Shown here: positions 42,201 to 54,832 of the stretch, piece after piece
Position numbering within the stretch: the first letter of the stretch is position 1
Layout: each line of letters opens with the position of its first letter
From: Salvelinus alpinus
Taxonomy: Eukaryota; Chordata; Actinopteri; Salmoniformes; Salmonidae
DNA: 64,000 nucleotides
Assembly (NCBI RefSeq): GCF_045679555.1
Contig: NC_092100.1
Location: 34,101,106-34,165,105 of the forward strand
Direction of reading: 5' to 3'
Program-made: the position numbers and the translations under genes
The notes under the pieces: generated by a model
Told to the model about the DNA's origin: nothing
Database searches by the model: none
The model's input: the letters and a program-made list of their open reading frames with translations, nothing else

Positions 42201-45200
42201 CACATTGAAAGTCTCTTAGCTCTTCAGTAAGGCCATTTTACTGCCAATGTTTGTCTATGGAGATTGCATGGCTTTGTGCTCGATTTTATACACCTGAAAT
42301 AGCCGAATCCACTCATTTGAAGGGGTGTCCACATACTTTTATATATATAGTGTATGTAAACCTATAGCGTAAGAGAAAAAAAAATCTGAAACAGCTATGT
42401 GAAGTCTCAGCTACAAGAGGATACAATTATGTTACAGTTTTTTACACTCGCTTTGGTGCTATTTTCATAAGTATGTGGTGAATTTGTAATGCCCGCTATT
42501 GTATGTTCAGAATGTTTGATTGTGCATTCGTTGTGGTTTCACACATCTTTCTGAGTCATTCATGCAAAAACATTCATCAGTGATTCATGCAAATGTTTTC
42601 TGTGAAATACCATGAGAACATTTAATTCAGTCACCAATACATCAGATAATGATAGGTTCACCATTTAGTTATTTTAACTACCATTAAAGCCAATAGCAAA
42701 AAATACAAGATACACATTGCAAAACTGTTATTTTTGCAGTGCTGAATGGAACCAAGTAGTAGATGGTAAATATATTCCATATAGTATTTGATTATAATTT
42801 GACATGCACCACACAGTACACATAGTACATAGGACAAATCATCAGAAATAGGGGTATTGTTAAACAGTTGGCTATTTTATATTTTGTATTTTTATTTAAC
42901 TTCTACTTGGTCACAATCCCGGATCCGGGAGCACCCTCATCAGTAAAAAAGCTGACTAGCATAGCCTAGCATAGCGCCACAAGTAAATACTAGCATCTAA
43001 ATATCATGAAATCACAAGTCCAAGACACCAGATGAAAGATACACATCTTGTGAATCCAGCCATCATTTCCGATTTTTAAAATGTTTTACAGCGAAAACAC
43101 AATATGTATTTCTATTAGCTAACCACGATAGCAAAAGACTCAACCGCATATTTTCACCATTTTTTTACCGCATAGTTAGCTATCACAAATTCGACCAAAT
43201 AAAGATATAAATAGTCACTAACCAAGAAACAACTTCATCAGATGACAGTCTGATAACATATTTATTGTATAGCATATGTTTTGTTCGAAAAATGTGCATA
43301 TTTCAGGTATAAATCATAGTTTTACATTGCAGCCACCATCACAAATCTCACCAAAGCAGCTAGAATAACTACAGAGACCAACGTGAAATACCTAAATACT
43401 CATCATAAAACATTTATGAAAAATACATGGTGTACAGCAAATGAAAGACAAACATCTTGTGAATCCAGCCAATATTTCAGATTTACAGCGAAAACACAAT
43501 ATAGCATTATATTAGCTTACTACAATAGCCTACCACACAACCGCATTCATTCAACGCAACGTTAGCGATAGCGACAAAACCAGCAAAAGATATCTATTTT
43601 TTCACTAACCTTCACATTCTTCATCAGATGACAGTCCTATAACATCATATTACACAATACATATATGGTTTGTTCGAAAATGTGCATATTTAGCGGCACA
43701 AATCGTGGTTTTACAATGTGAATACGTTGTCAAAATGCAGAAATATTGTCCGGAGAAATCTTGGAGAGGCACCTAATCTAATCAAATAACTAATCAAAAA
43801 CTTTACTAAAAAATACAGGTTGGACAGCAAATGAAAGATACACTAGTTCTTAATGCAACCGCTGTGTTAGATTTAAAAAAAATAACTTTAGTACGACATA
43901 CAGCTTACGTTATAGCGAGACAGCGCCCAAAATAAGGGCGGAAAATACGTCTAAACATTTGACAGAAATACGAAATAACATCATAAATGGTTCCTACTAT
44001 TTGATGAGCTTCCATCAGAATTTTGTACAAGGTGTCCTTTGTCCAGAATAATCGTTGTTCGGTTGTAGAATGTCGTCTTCATCTCTCGAATTAGCAACAA
44101 AAGCTAGCCATGTGGCGCAGGAGTGTCCAACGCACCATAACGCAAGACAAAGGAAATACCGAAAATCGCAATAAACTGATATGAACTGATATAAGTCGGT
44201 TTAAAATAACTAGTTTATGATGTTTTTAACACATATATCAAATAAAATCAGAGCCGGAGATATCTAACGTCTATAACGAAAGCTTTTCAGAACGCAATCC
44301 AGAAGTCCTTCTCGCGCCAAGCTGAACGGTGAAAAGACTGGTCTCGTTATTCCAAGAGGTCTTATTCGGCCTCAGATAAAGCTATACACCCCATTCCACT
44401 TCTCACTGTCTATTGACATCTAGTGGAAGGCGTATGCAGTGCATGTAGACCCATAGATTTCATGCAAATTAATAGGATGACCCTGGAACAGAACCCCCGA
44501 TTTCAGATTTTTCAGTTCCTGACAGGAAGTTTGCTGCAAAATGAGTTCTGTTATACTCAGAGATATAATTCAAACGGTTTTAGAAACTAGAGAGTGTTTT
44601 CTATCCAATTGTAATAATAATATGCATATTGTACGAGCAAGAATTGAGTACGAGGCAGTTTAATTTGGGAACGATTTTTTACAAAGTGAAAACAGAAAAG
44701 GTTTAAAGGTTAAAGGTTTTAACCTTTATTTAACTAGGCAAGTCAGTTAAGAACAAATTCTTACAGTGAATTGCCTTCTAGTCTGTCCCAGATGCGAATA
44801 TATGGATATTATTATTACCATTGGATAGAAAACACTCTGAAGTTTCTAAAACTGTTTGAATTATGTCTGTGAGTATAACAGAACTCATATGGCAAACTTC
44901 CAAACAGAAAGTGGAAATTCTGGGGCTGGTTGATGTTAAACTCATCGTCTATTCACATCCCAGTAAGATATGGATCTGTTCGCACTTCCAACGCCTTCCA
45001 CTAGATGTCAACAGTCAGTAGAACGTGGAATGAAGCCTCTAGTGTGATGTGGGGCCGGATGGCAGCTATTTGAGTCAGTGGTCTGGCAGAATGCTAGTTC
45101 CTGGTCACGCGCGCTAGTCATGATATGGCCATGTGTTCCATTACTCTGTAGACAAAAACGAATGCTCCGGTTGGAACGTTATTGGATATATCCAAGATAA

Positions 45201-48200
45201 TTGTGTAGTTTAGAGTAAATTGTCAAGGTAACCTAGCCAGCTACACTTTCAAACTAAGTCAACAACGCAGCCACTGCTAGCTAGCCTACTCCAACAGCCA
45301 GCAGCACTGTATCATTTTAGTCAATAAGATTTCTTTTTTTTTTGCAACGAAAGCTTAACTTTCTGAACATTCGAGACGTGTAGTGTCATTCCAATCTCCT
45401 TTGCATTAGCGTAGCCTCTTCTGTAGCCTGTCAACTATGTGTCTGTCTATCCCTCTTCTCTCCTCTCTGCACAGACCATACAAACGCTTCACACCGAGTG
45501 GCCGCCGCCCCTCTAACCTGGTGGTCCCAGCGCGCACGACCCACGTGGAGTTCCAGGTCTCCGGCAGCCTCTGGAACTGCCGATCTGCGGCCAACAAGGC
45601 AGAGTTCATCTCAGCCTATGCTTCCCTCCAGTCCCTCGACTTCTTGGCACTGACAGAAACATGGATTACCACAGATAACACTGCTACTCCTACTGCTCTC
45701 TCCTCGTCTGCCCACGTGTTCTCGCACACCCCGAGAGCTTCTGGTCAGCGGGGTGGTGGCACTGGGATCCTCATCTCTCCCAAGTGGACATTCTCTCTCT
45801 CTCCCCTGACCCATCTGTCTATCGCCTCCTTTGAATTCCATGCTGTCACAGTTACCAGCCCTTTCAAGCTTAACATCCTTATCATTTATCGCCCCCCAGG
45901 TTCCCTTGGAGAGTTCATCAATGAGCTTGACGCCTTGATAAGTTCCTTTCCTGAGGATGGCTCACCTCTCACAGTTCTGGGTGACTTTAACCTCCCCACG
46001 TCTACCTTTGACTCATTCCTCTCTGCCTCCTTCTTTCCACTCCTCTCCTCTTTTGACCTCACCCTCTCACCTTCCCCCCCTACTCACAAGGCAGGCAATA
46101 CGCTTGACCTCATCTTTACTAGATGCTGTTCTTCCACTAATCTCATTGCAACTCCCCTCCAAGTCTCCGACCACTACCTTGTATCCTTTTCCCTCTCGCT
46201 CTCATCCAACACTTCCCACACTGCCCCCACTCGGATGGTATCGCGCCGTCCCAACCTTCGCTCTCTCTCCCCCGCTACTCTCTCCTCTTCCATCCTATCA
46301 TCTCTTCCCTCTGCTCAAACCTTCTCCAACCTATCTCCTGATTCTGCCTCCTCAACCCTCCTCTCCTCCCTTTCTGCATCCTTTAACTCTCTATGTCCCC
46401 TATCCTCCAGGCCGGCTCGGTTCTCCCCTCCTGCTCCGTGGCTCGACGACTCATTGCGAGCTCACAGAACAGGGCTCCGGGCAGCCGAGCGGAAATGGAG
46501 GAAAACTCGCCTCCCTGCGGACCTGGCATCCTTTCACTCCCTCCTCTCTACATTCTCCTCTTCTGTCTCTGCTGCTAAAGCCACTTTCTACCACTCTAAA
46601 TTCCAAGCATCTGCCTCTAACCCTAGGAAGCTCTTTGCCACCTTCTCCTCCCTCCTGAATCCTCCTCCCCCTCCCCCCTCCTCCTCCCTCTCTGCGGATG
46701 ACTTCGTCAACCATTTTGAAAAGAAGGTCGACGACATCCGATCCTCGTTTGCTAAGTCAAACGACACCGCTGGTTCTGCTCACACTGCCCTACCCTGTGC
46801 TTTGACCTCTTTCTCCCCTCTCTCTCCAGATGAAATCTTGCATCTTGTGACGGCCGGCCGCCCAACAACCTGCCCGCTTGACCCTATCCCCTCCTCTCTT
46901 CTCCAGGCCATTTCCGGAGACCTTCTCCCTTACCTCACCTCGCTCATCAACTCATCCTTGACCGCTGGCTACGTCCCTCCCGCCTTCAAGAGAGCGAGAG
47001 TTGCACCCCTGCTGAAAAAACCTACACTCGATCCCTCCGATGTCAACAACTACAGACCAGTATCCCTTCTTTCTTTTCTCTCCAAAACTCTTGAACGTGC
47101 CGTCCTTGGCCAGCTCTCCTGCTATCTCTCTCAGAATGACCTTCTTGATCCAAATCAGTCAGGTTTCAAGACTAGTCATTCAACTGAGACTGCTCTTCTC
47201 TGTGTCACGGAGGCGCTCCGCACTGCTAAAGCTAACTCTCTCTCCTCTGCTCTCATCCTTCTAGACCTATCGGCTGCCTTTGATACAGTGAACCATCAGA
47301 TCCTCCTCTCCACCCTCTCCGAGTTGGGCATCTCCGGCGCGGCCCACGCTTGGATTGCGTCCTACCTGACAGGTCGCTCCTACCAGGTGGCGTGGCGAGA
47401 ATCTGTCTCCGCACCACGTGCTCTCACCACTGGTGTCCCCCAGGGCTCTGTTCTAGGCCCTCTCCTATTCTCGCTATACACCAAGTCACTTGGCTCTGTC
47501 ATATCCTCACATGGTCTCTCCTATCATTGCTATGCAGACGACACACAATTAATCTTCTCCTTTCCCCCTTCTGATAACCAGGTGGCGAATCGCATCTCTG
47601 CATGTCTGGCAGACATATCAGTGTGGATGACGGATCACCACCTCAAGCTGAACCTCGGCAAGACGGAGCTGCTCTTCCTCCCGGGGAAGGACTGCCCGTT
47701 CCATGATCTCGCCATCACGGTTGACAACTCCATTGTGTCCTCCTCCCAGAGTGCTAAGAACCTTGGCGTGATCCTGGACAACACGCTGTCGTTCTCAACT
47801 AACATCAAGGCGGTGACCCGTTCCTGTAGGTTCATGCTCTACAACATTCGCAGAGTACGACCCTGCCTCACACAGGAAGCGGCGCAGGTCCTAATCCAGG
47901 CACTTGTCATCTCCCGTCTGGACTACTGCAACTCGCTGTTGGCTGGGCTCCCTGCCTGTGCCATTAAACCCCTACAACTCATCCAGAACGCCGCAGCCCG
48001 TCTGGTGTTCAACCTTCCCAAGTTCTCTCACGTCACCCCGCTCCTCCGCTCTCTCCACTGGCTTCCAGTTGAAGCTCGCATCCGCTACAAGACAATGGTG
48101 CTTGCCTACGGAGCTGTGAGGGGAACGGCACCTCCGTACCTTCAGGCTCTGATCAGGCCCTACACCCAAACAAGGGCACTGCGTTCATCCACTTCTGGCC

Positions 48201-51200
48201 TGCTCGCCTCCCTACCTCTGAGGAAGTACAGCTCCCGCTCAGCCCAGTCAAAACTGTTCGCTGCTCTGGCACCCCAATGGTGGAACAAACTCCCCCACGA
48301 CGCCAGGTCAGCGGAGTCAATCACCACCTTCCGGAAACACCTGAAACACCACCTCTTTAAGGAATACCTAGGATAGGATAAAGTAATCCTTCTAACCCCC
48401 CCCCCTTAAAAGAGTTAGATGCACTATTGTAAAGTGGTTGTTCCACTGGATATCATAAGGTGAATGCACCAACTTGTAAGTCGCTCTGGATAAGAGCGTC
48501 TGCTAAATGACTTAAATGTAAATGTATATGATAACAACATCCTGAAGATTGATTCTCTACTTAATTTGACCAGTTTATTCGACCTGGAATATAACTTTTT
48601 TAAGTTTTCGTCCGAGTTCGCCTGGACCGGTGCCAGCGTTTGGACATGTGAACTAAACGTGCCTGCAAAAGTACACTAGTAATGGACATTATCGAACAAA
48701 ACAACGATTTATTGTGGAAATAGGATTCCTGGCACTGCATTCTGGTGAAAGATCATCAAAGGTAAGGGAATATTTATGATGTAATTTCGTATTTCTGTTG
48801 ACTCCAACAAGGCGGAGAAATGTTGTGTATTTCTGAGCGCCGTCTCAGATTATTGCTGTCACGTTCTGACCATTGTTCTTTTGTGTTTTCGTTGTTTTAG
48901 TGTTGGTCAGGACGTGAGCTGAGTATGCATTCTATGTTGTCTGTTTCTATGTGGGTTTCTTGTTTGGCCTGATATGGTGCTCAATCAGAGACAGGTGTTT
49001 TGCGTTGTCTCTGATTGGGAACCATATTTAGGTAGCCTGTTTTGTGTTGGGGTTTGTGAGTGGTTGTCTTCTGTCTTTGTGTCTATGCACCAGATAGGAC
49101 TGTTTCGGTTTTTCACGTTTGTTGTTTTGGTATTTTGTAGTGTTCACATTTTTGTCATTATTAAAACATGATAAACACTAACCACGCTGCACTTTGGTCC
49201 GATCCCTGCTACACCTCCTCTTCAGACGAAGAGGAGGAAATCTGCCGTTACAGAACCACCCACCAAAAGAGGACCAAGCAGCGTGGTAACGGGCAGCAGC
49301 GGCAACAGCAGCAGCAGCGGCCAAGTACACACGACTCCTGGACATGGGAGGAAATTCTGGACGGTAAGGGACCCTGGGTTCAAGCTGGAGAATATCGCCG
49401 CCCTCGTGAAGAGCTGGAGGCAGCTAAAGCCGAGTAGCGGTGGTATGAGGAGGCAGAACGCAAGCGTGGCTAGAAGCCAGAGAGGCAGCCCCAAAAATTT
49501 CTTAGGGGGGGGCACACGGGGAGTGTGGCGAAGTCACGTTGGAGACTTGCGCCAACTTCCCGCGCTTACCGTGGAGAGCAAGAGTACGGGCAGACACCGT
49601 GTTATGCGGAAGAGCGCACGGTGTCTCCTGTACGTGTGCATAGCCCGGTGCGGTACATCCCAGCTCCTCGTATCGGCCGGGCTAGAGTGGGCATCGAGCC
49701 AGGTGCCATGAAGCTGGCTCAACGCATCTGGTCTCCAGTGCGTCTCCCTGGGCCGGTGTACATGGCACCAGCCTTACGCATGGTGTCCCCCGTTCGCCAG
49801 CACAGCCCAGTGCGGGTTATTCCACCTCGCCGCACTGGCCGGGCTAAGGGGAGTATTCAACCAGGTAAGGTTGGGCAGGCTCGGTGCTCAAGAGCTCCAG
49901 TACGCCTTCACGGTCCGGTATATCCGGTGCCACCTCCTCGCACCAGCTCAGTACCACCAGTGCATACACCACGCACCAGGCTTCCTGTGCGTCTCCAGAG
50001 CCCTGTTCCTCCTCCACGCACTCGCCCTGTGGTGCGTGTCTCCAGCCCGGTACCACCAGTTCCGGCACCACGCACCAAGCCTACTGTGCGCCTCAGCAGG
50101 TCAGAGTCTGCCGTCTGCCCAGCGTAGCCTGCGCTGCCCGTCTGCCCAGCGCCACCTGCGCTACCCGTCTGCCCAGCGCCACCTGCGCTGCCCGTCTGCC
50201 CAGCGCCGTTTGAGCTGCCCGTCTGCCCAGCGCCATCTGAGCCGCCCGTCTGCCCAGCGCCATCTGAGCCGCCCGTCTGTCCAGCGCCATCTGAGCCGCC
50301 CATCTGTCCTGAGCCGCTAGAGCCATCCATCAGTCAGGAGCCGCCAGAGCCGCCCGCCAGTCAGGAGCCGCCGGAGCCGCCCGCCAGTCAGGAGCCGCCG
50401 GAGCCGCCCGCCAGTCAGGAGCCGCCGGAGCCGCCCGCCAGTCAGGAGCCGCCGGAGCCGCCCGCCAGTCAGGAGCTGCCAGAGCCGCCCGCCAGTCAGG
50501 AGCTGCCCTTCAGTCATGAGCTGCCCTCCAGTCATGAGCTGCCCTTCAGTCATGAGCTGCCCTCCAGTCATGAGCTGCCCTTCAGTCATGAGCTGCCCTT
50601 CAGTCATGAGCTGCCATTCAGTCCGGAGCTGCCATTCAGTCCGGAGCTGCCCTTCAGTCCGGAGCTGCCCTTCAGTCCGGAGCTGCCCTTCAGTCCGGAG
50701 CTGCCCTTCAGTCCAGAGCTGCCCTCAGCCATGAGCTACCTCTCAGTCATGAGCTACCTCTCAGTCATGAGCTACCTCTCAGTCATGAGCTACCTCTCAG
50801 TCATGAGCTGCCCCTCAGTCCTGAGCTGCCCCTCAGTCCTGAGCTGCCCCTCAGTCCGGAGCTGCCTCTCAGTCCGGAGCTGCTTCTTCAGTCCAGAGCT
50901 GCTTCTTCAGTCCAGAGGCGTCTTTCAGTCCAGAAGTGTCCCTCAGTCCTGTGGGCTCATTTAGTAGGGTTCCCAGGCCAGGGTCGGCGGCGAGGGTCGC
51001 CGCTCAAAGGAGGACACTAAAGCGGACAAAGACTATGGTGGAGTGGGGTCCACGTCCTGCGCCAGAGCCGCCACCGCGGCTGATATGGTTCTCAATCAGA
51101 GACAGGTGTTTTGCGTTGTCTCTGATTGGGAACCATATTTAGGTAGCCTGTTTTGTGTTGGGGTTTGTGGGTGGTTGTCTTCTGTCTTTGTGTCTATGCA

Positions 51201-54200
51201 CCAGATAGGACTGTTTCGGTTTTTCACATTTGTTGTTTTGGTATTTTGTAGTGTTCACGTTTTTGTCATTATTAAAACATGATAAACACTAACCATGCTG
51301 CGCTTTGGTCCGATCCCTGCTACACTTTAGGAAAAAGCATACCATGCAATTGTAACGGCAGATTTCCTCCTCTTCGTCTGAAGAGGAGGAAATCTGCCGT
51401 TACAATTGCATGGTATGCTTTTTCCTAAAGTTTTTAAAAAATCTGACACAGCGGTTGCATTAAGAACAAGTGTATCTTTAATTATATGTAAAAGATGTAT
51501 CTTTCATCAAAGTTTATCATGAGTATTTCTGTTATTTGACGTGGCTCTCTGTAATTACCCCGGATATTTTAGAGGCATTTCTGAACATGGCGCCAATGTA
51601 AACCGAGATTTGTGGATATAAATATGCACATTATCGAACAACACATAAATGTATTGTGTAACATGATGTCCTATGAGTGTCATCTGATGAAGATTATCAA
51701 AGGTTAGTGATTCATTTTATCTCTATTTCTGCTTTTGTGACTCTATCTTTGGCTGGGAAAAATGGCTGTGTGTTTTTTGGATTTGGTGGTGATCTAACAT
51801 AAATACAGTATATGTTGTGTTTTCGCTGTAAAACATTTTAAAAATCGGACACGATGGGTAGATTAACAAGATGTTTATCTTTCATTTGCTGTATTGGACT
51901 TGTTAATGTGTGAAAGTTACATATTTCAAAAAATATATATTTGAATTACGCACGCTGCCTTTTCAGCGGAATGTTGTGGGTGTTCCGCTAGCGGAACCCC
52001 TGGGCTAGAAAGGATAATGGCCGGAATGGAGTAAATGGAATGGTGTCACATTTCTTTTGGTTTTCATGTGTTTTATATCATTCCATTTATTCCATACCAG
52101 CCATTACACTATTCCAGCCATTATTAGGGTCGGTCCTCTTTTCAGCAGCCTCCACTGATTTCTGCCCAATGGAACATTGTACAAGATCACATTTTCTACA
52201 TGACTTGTCAACTAATACAGTATCACCTGTTTCTCAGCTTACAGTGTATCAATGAAATTCAGATATTGAGTGGAATATCTTGTAATACAACCCAGGTATT
52301 TCAGCAGTGCATTTTATACTACACTATCATTCCAAATGGTAGCACATAGTGGAAAAAGTCACTATGTGCTACCATTTGTAATTATAGTGTAGTATAAAAT
52401 GCACTGCTGAAATACCTGGGTTGTATAACAATATATTCCACTCATTATTTGAATTTCATTGATACACCTGAGTCACATCCATATATGATTTGGTTTAACA
52501 TTCAAACATAAAATGCTGTCAAATTGATACGTTTATGAGGTAGAAATATAGAATTTTACAGTGTTCAGCAGTTATCAAACTATATACGTTAACTAGGCAC
52601 TACATCACTTTGGCTCAGTAGTTACCAGTTTGAGTAGTTTGATAAAGTGATAATTAATTGTATTGTTAACAAATGACAATAAATTATATCAAAAGTAAAG
52701 TGAATATTGAATTTTGAAAAGCAGATACTTAAAGAGTGATTTGGTGCAGTGAACAAGTGACTTTGTGAATGTTTTTGTTTTACTCAGTCAGTTGAAAATG
52801 TCCTTAGAGTTTTGAAACATGAGCCATTTTGATGATCTGTTTTGATTTTTGTGCTTAAGAGTTGTGAAAATGTACCACATACTGTACTTGTAAAGAAAAT
52901 CACGAAAGTGATAAAAAAAAAGTAAGTATGAGCAATAGAAATACAGGAGAGTTACAAAGAGGTCAAGTGAGAGAGACACACAGTAGATAAGGATGAGATG
53001 AAGAAAGCGGGAAAGGGGAAGCGTAAGACAGATTCAGTGAAAGAGTGAGCCTGTGAGGGAAAGAGAGAGAGAGATAGAGAGAGTGATAGAGAGGTAAAGT
53101 GAGTGCGTGATAGACTCATGGTAGGCCAAACAGGTGAAGAAAGGGGTGAAGAGAAAGACAGAAAGAACGTGTTGGACTCACGGTCTGCGAAAGACGTGAA
53201 GAGCATGCGAAAGCGGCTGAGTCTGCTGCCTTCGTCGGCCCACATCCTGACCACGCCCACCCCGTTGTCAAGCATTACGTCAGTGGCAACGGTACTGCAG
53301 AACTTGGCCTGCAGCGACCATGATGTCACAGTAAATAAACAATTAATTAAAACGATAAAACATGATGATATGACAAACAAAAAGTATGACAACAATAAAC
53401 TCATTATCACATGTATCACTGCACAACCTTTTTTCCGATAAGTAGGTAATATTGATTAGTGCTAACTTTAGTTTTATTATGAATGCGCACAATGTGGGAA
53501 TGATATGCATTACTGCATAGTAGTGAGTGAGCGAGTGAGTCAGTGAATGAGTTCTCATTTCAACTCCTACCTTGAGGTCCTCTATGGCACTGCTGCCGTC
53601 GTACACGGCCACAAAGTTCTTCTTACACTCGTTGGAATTCTCCAGCTGATACTCCAGAAACCGCAGGTAGATCTGACCAAGACAAAAGGGAGAGAAACAG
53701 ATGGATGGAGGGAGTGGAGGGAGTTGTTAAAGAGGGTAGATATAGATATTTAGATATAGATTTTTAGATATAGATATTTAGATATAGAGAGTTGAGACAT
53801 GTCATAGAGGTGTAATAGACCTTGAAGTTGGGCGGAGCTCGTATGGTCCAGATACAGTCGACCGCCTGGTCAGGTTTGACTTTGTCCTCCTCCTCCACCT
53901 GACCGGACCGGATCATACCATCAGCTCCACTTAGCTCAAACTGACAGTCTGACAGATAGGGGGGGAGGGGGGAGGAGAGAGAGGGAAAGACAGGGAGAAA
54001 GAGAGGTGATACGGTGGGATGAAGAAACACATATGATCTTGTTAAATCCAGTTAAATAAAGTGTTATATTATTATTATCTAGTTGAAGAAGGGGTTAAAG
54101 TGTTGATAAATTACCTGGAATAGGATTTAATATTCCTCCCACGTGGAGGTGAAACTCTGGATCTGAAAAGAAGCTGAAGTCAATGTTTGCTCCTAAGATG

Positions 54201-54787
54201 TGTTACCTACAGTAAAGTGCTAACTGTGGTTGAGGGAAATTACTTGCAGAAAATATGTACTGGACCCTGACGGCTAGATGTGTTATGTTGGATTGAGTTA
54301 GCCACTCCCTGCAGTAAAAGTGTGTGTTGTAGTTCATTAGCTGTGGTTCAGGTAAATTACTTGCGGTAAAGGTAAGTATAGAAGTGTATTACCTGTGTAA
54401 AAGGTGTGTTGTGGTTCATTAGCTGTGGCTTAGGTAAATTACCTGCGGTAAAGGTGTACTGGACCCTGAAGCCCAGTCCCTCCAGCTCCTCATCACTGGA
54501 GAAGCGGATCCAGATGAATCGTCCGCTGGAGAGCACCAGGCCTGGGCTGGAGGAGCCACAGAAGCGGTTGATCAGAGGAGAGAAACTGAACGGACCATCT
54601 CTCACCTCGATGTGGTCGAAACGACACTCAAAGGATGGCTCAATGTAAAAGATGTCATCAAACAGAAGCTCGATCCTCTGACGGGGCAGGGCTGGGAGGG
54701 GAAGGAGAGTAGGTGTCACTATTTGGCCAAGGTAGAAAGGGCGCAAATATGACGCTCTGTGTCAAGATATGTAAGAGTTTTAATCGA

Positions 54788-54832
<45 letters not shown>

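Larger units (their letters stand above)
48857..51404 (+). mobile_element. Non-autonomous LTR retrotransposon with proline-rich internal ORF
   Basis: The element begins TGTCACG (48,857) and ends GTTACA (51,404), and is flanked by the 5-bp direct duplication ATTGC (48,852-48,856 and 51,405-51,409). The 5' LTR is 48,857-49,252. The 3' LTR lacks its first ~112 bp and restarts at 51,080. The interior codes for no protease, RT or integrase, only a repeat-rich, proline-rich frame. It sits in the right arm of the fold-back repeat, in neto2 intron 8. The family is abundant in salmonid sequence as I remember it, but I know no published name. Confidence 0.85.
42897..51995. mobile_element. Fold-back repeat, arms separated by two later retrotransposon insertions
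   Basis: The left arm (about 42,897-44,700) and right arm (about 44,790-51,995) are diverged inverted copies. For example 'ttcatcagatgacagtctga' near 43,232 and 43,620 is mirrored as 'gtcatctgatgaagatta' near 51,680, and 'gcaaccgctgtgttagattt' at 43,855 as 'atctgacacagcggttgc' at 51,441. A second mirror is 'agagtgttttctatccaatt' (44,590) against 'attggatagaaaacactctg' (44,820). Each outer end holds a short palindrome: tcccggatccggga on the left and ttccgctagcggaa on the right. Within the right half are the L2-like LINE and the LTR element. I recognise the arm sequence as a high-copy salmonid repeat but do not know its class. Confidence 0.7.

Noticed and set aside
45957-46714. 233-codon ORF and antisense ORFs inside the L2-like LINE
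   Set aside because: They are shadow frames of the EN-RT ORF, which has the recognisable motifs.
49908-50607. Minus-strand ORFs of Gly/Ala- or Leu-Thr-Gly-rich repeats
   Set aside because: They are the complement of the proline-rich minisatellite; open only because of repeat composition.
50128-50930. CRISPR-like array of short repeats
   Set aside because: The units are head-to-tail without unique spacers, in a vertebrate retrotransposon.
52952-53419. 155-codon minus-strand ORF containing [12 protein letters not shown] as a single-exon gene
   Set aside because: Only the middle part is coding, as neto2 exon 8 (53,308-53,182); the rest is intron and a Ser-Leu run from a GA-type repeat.
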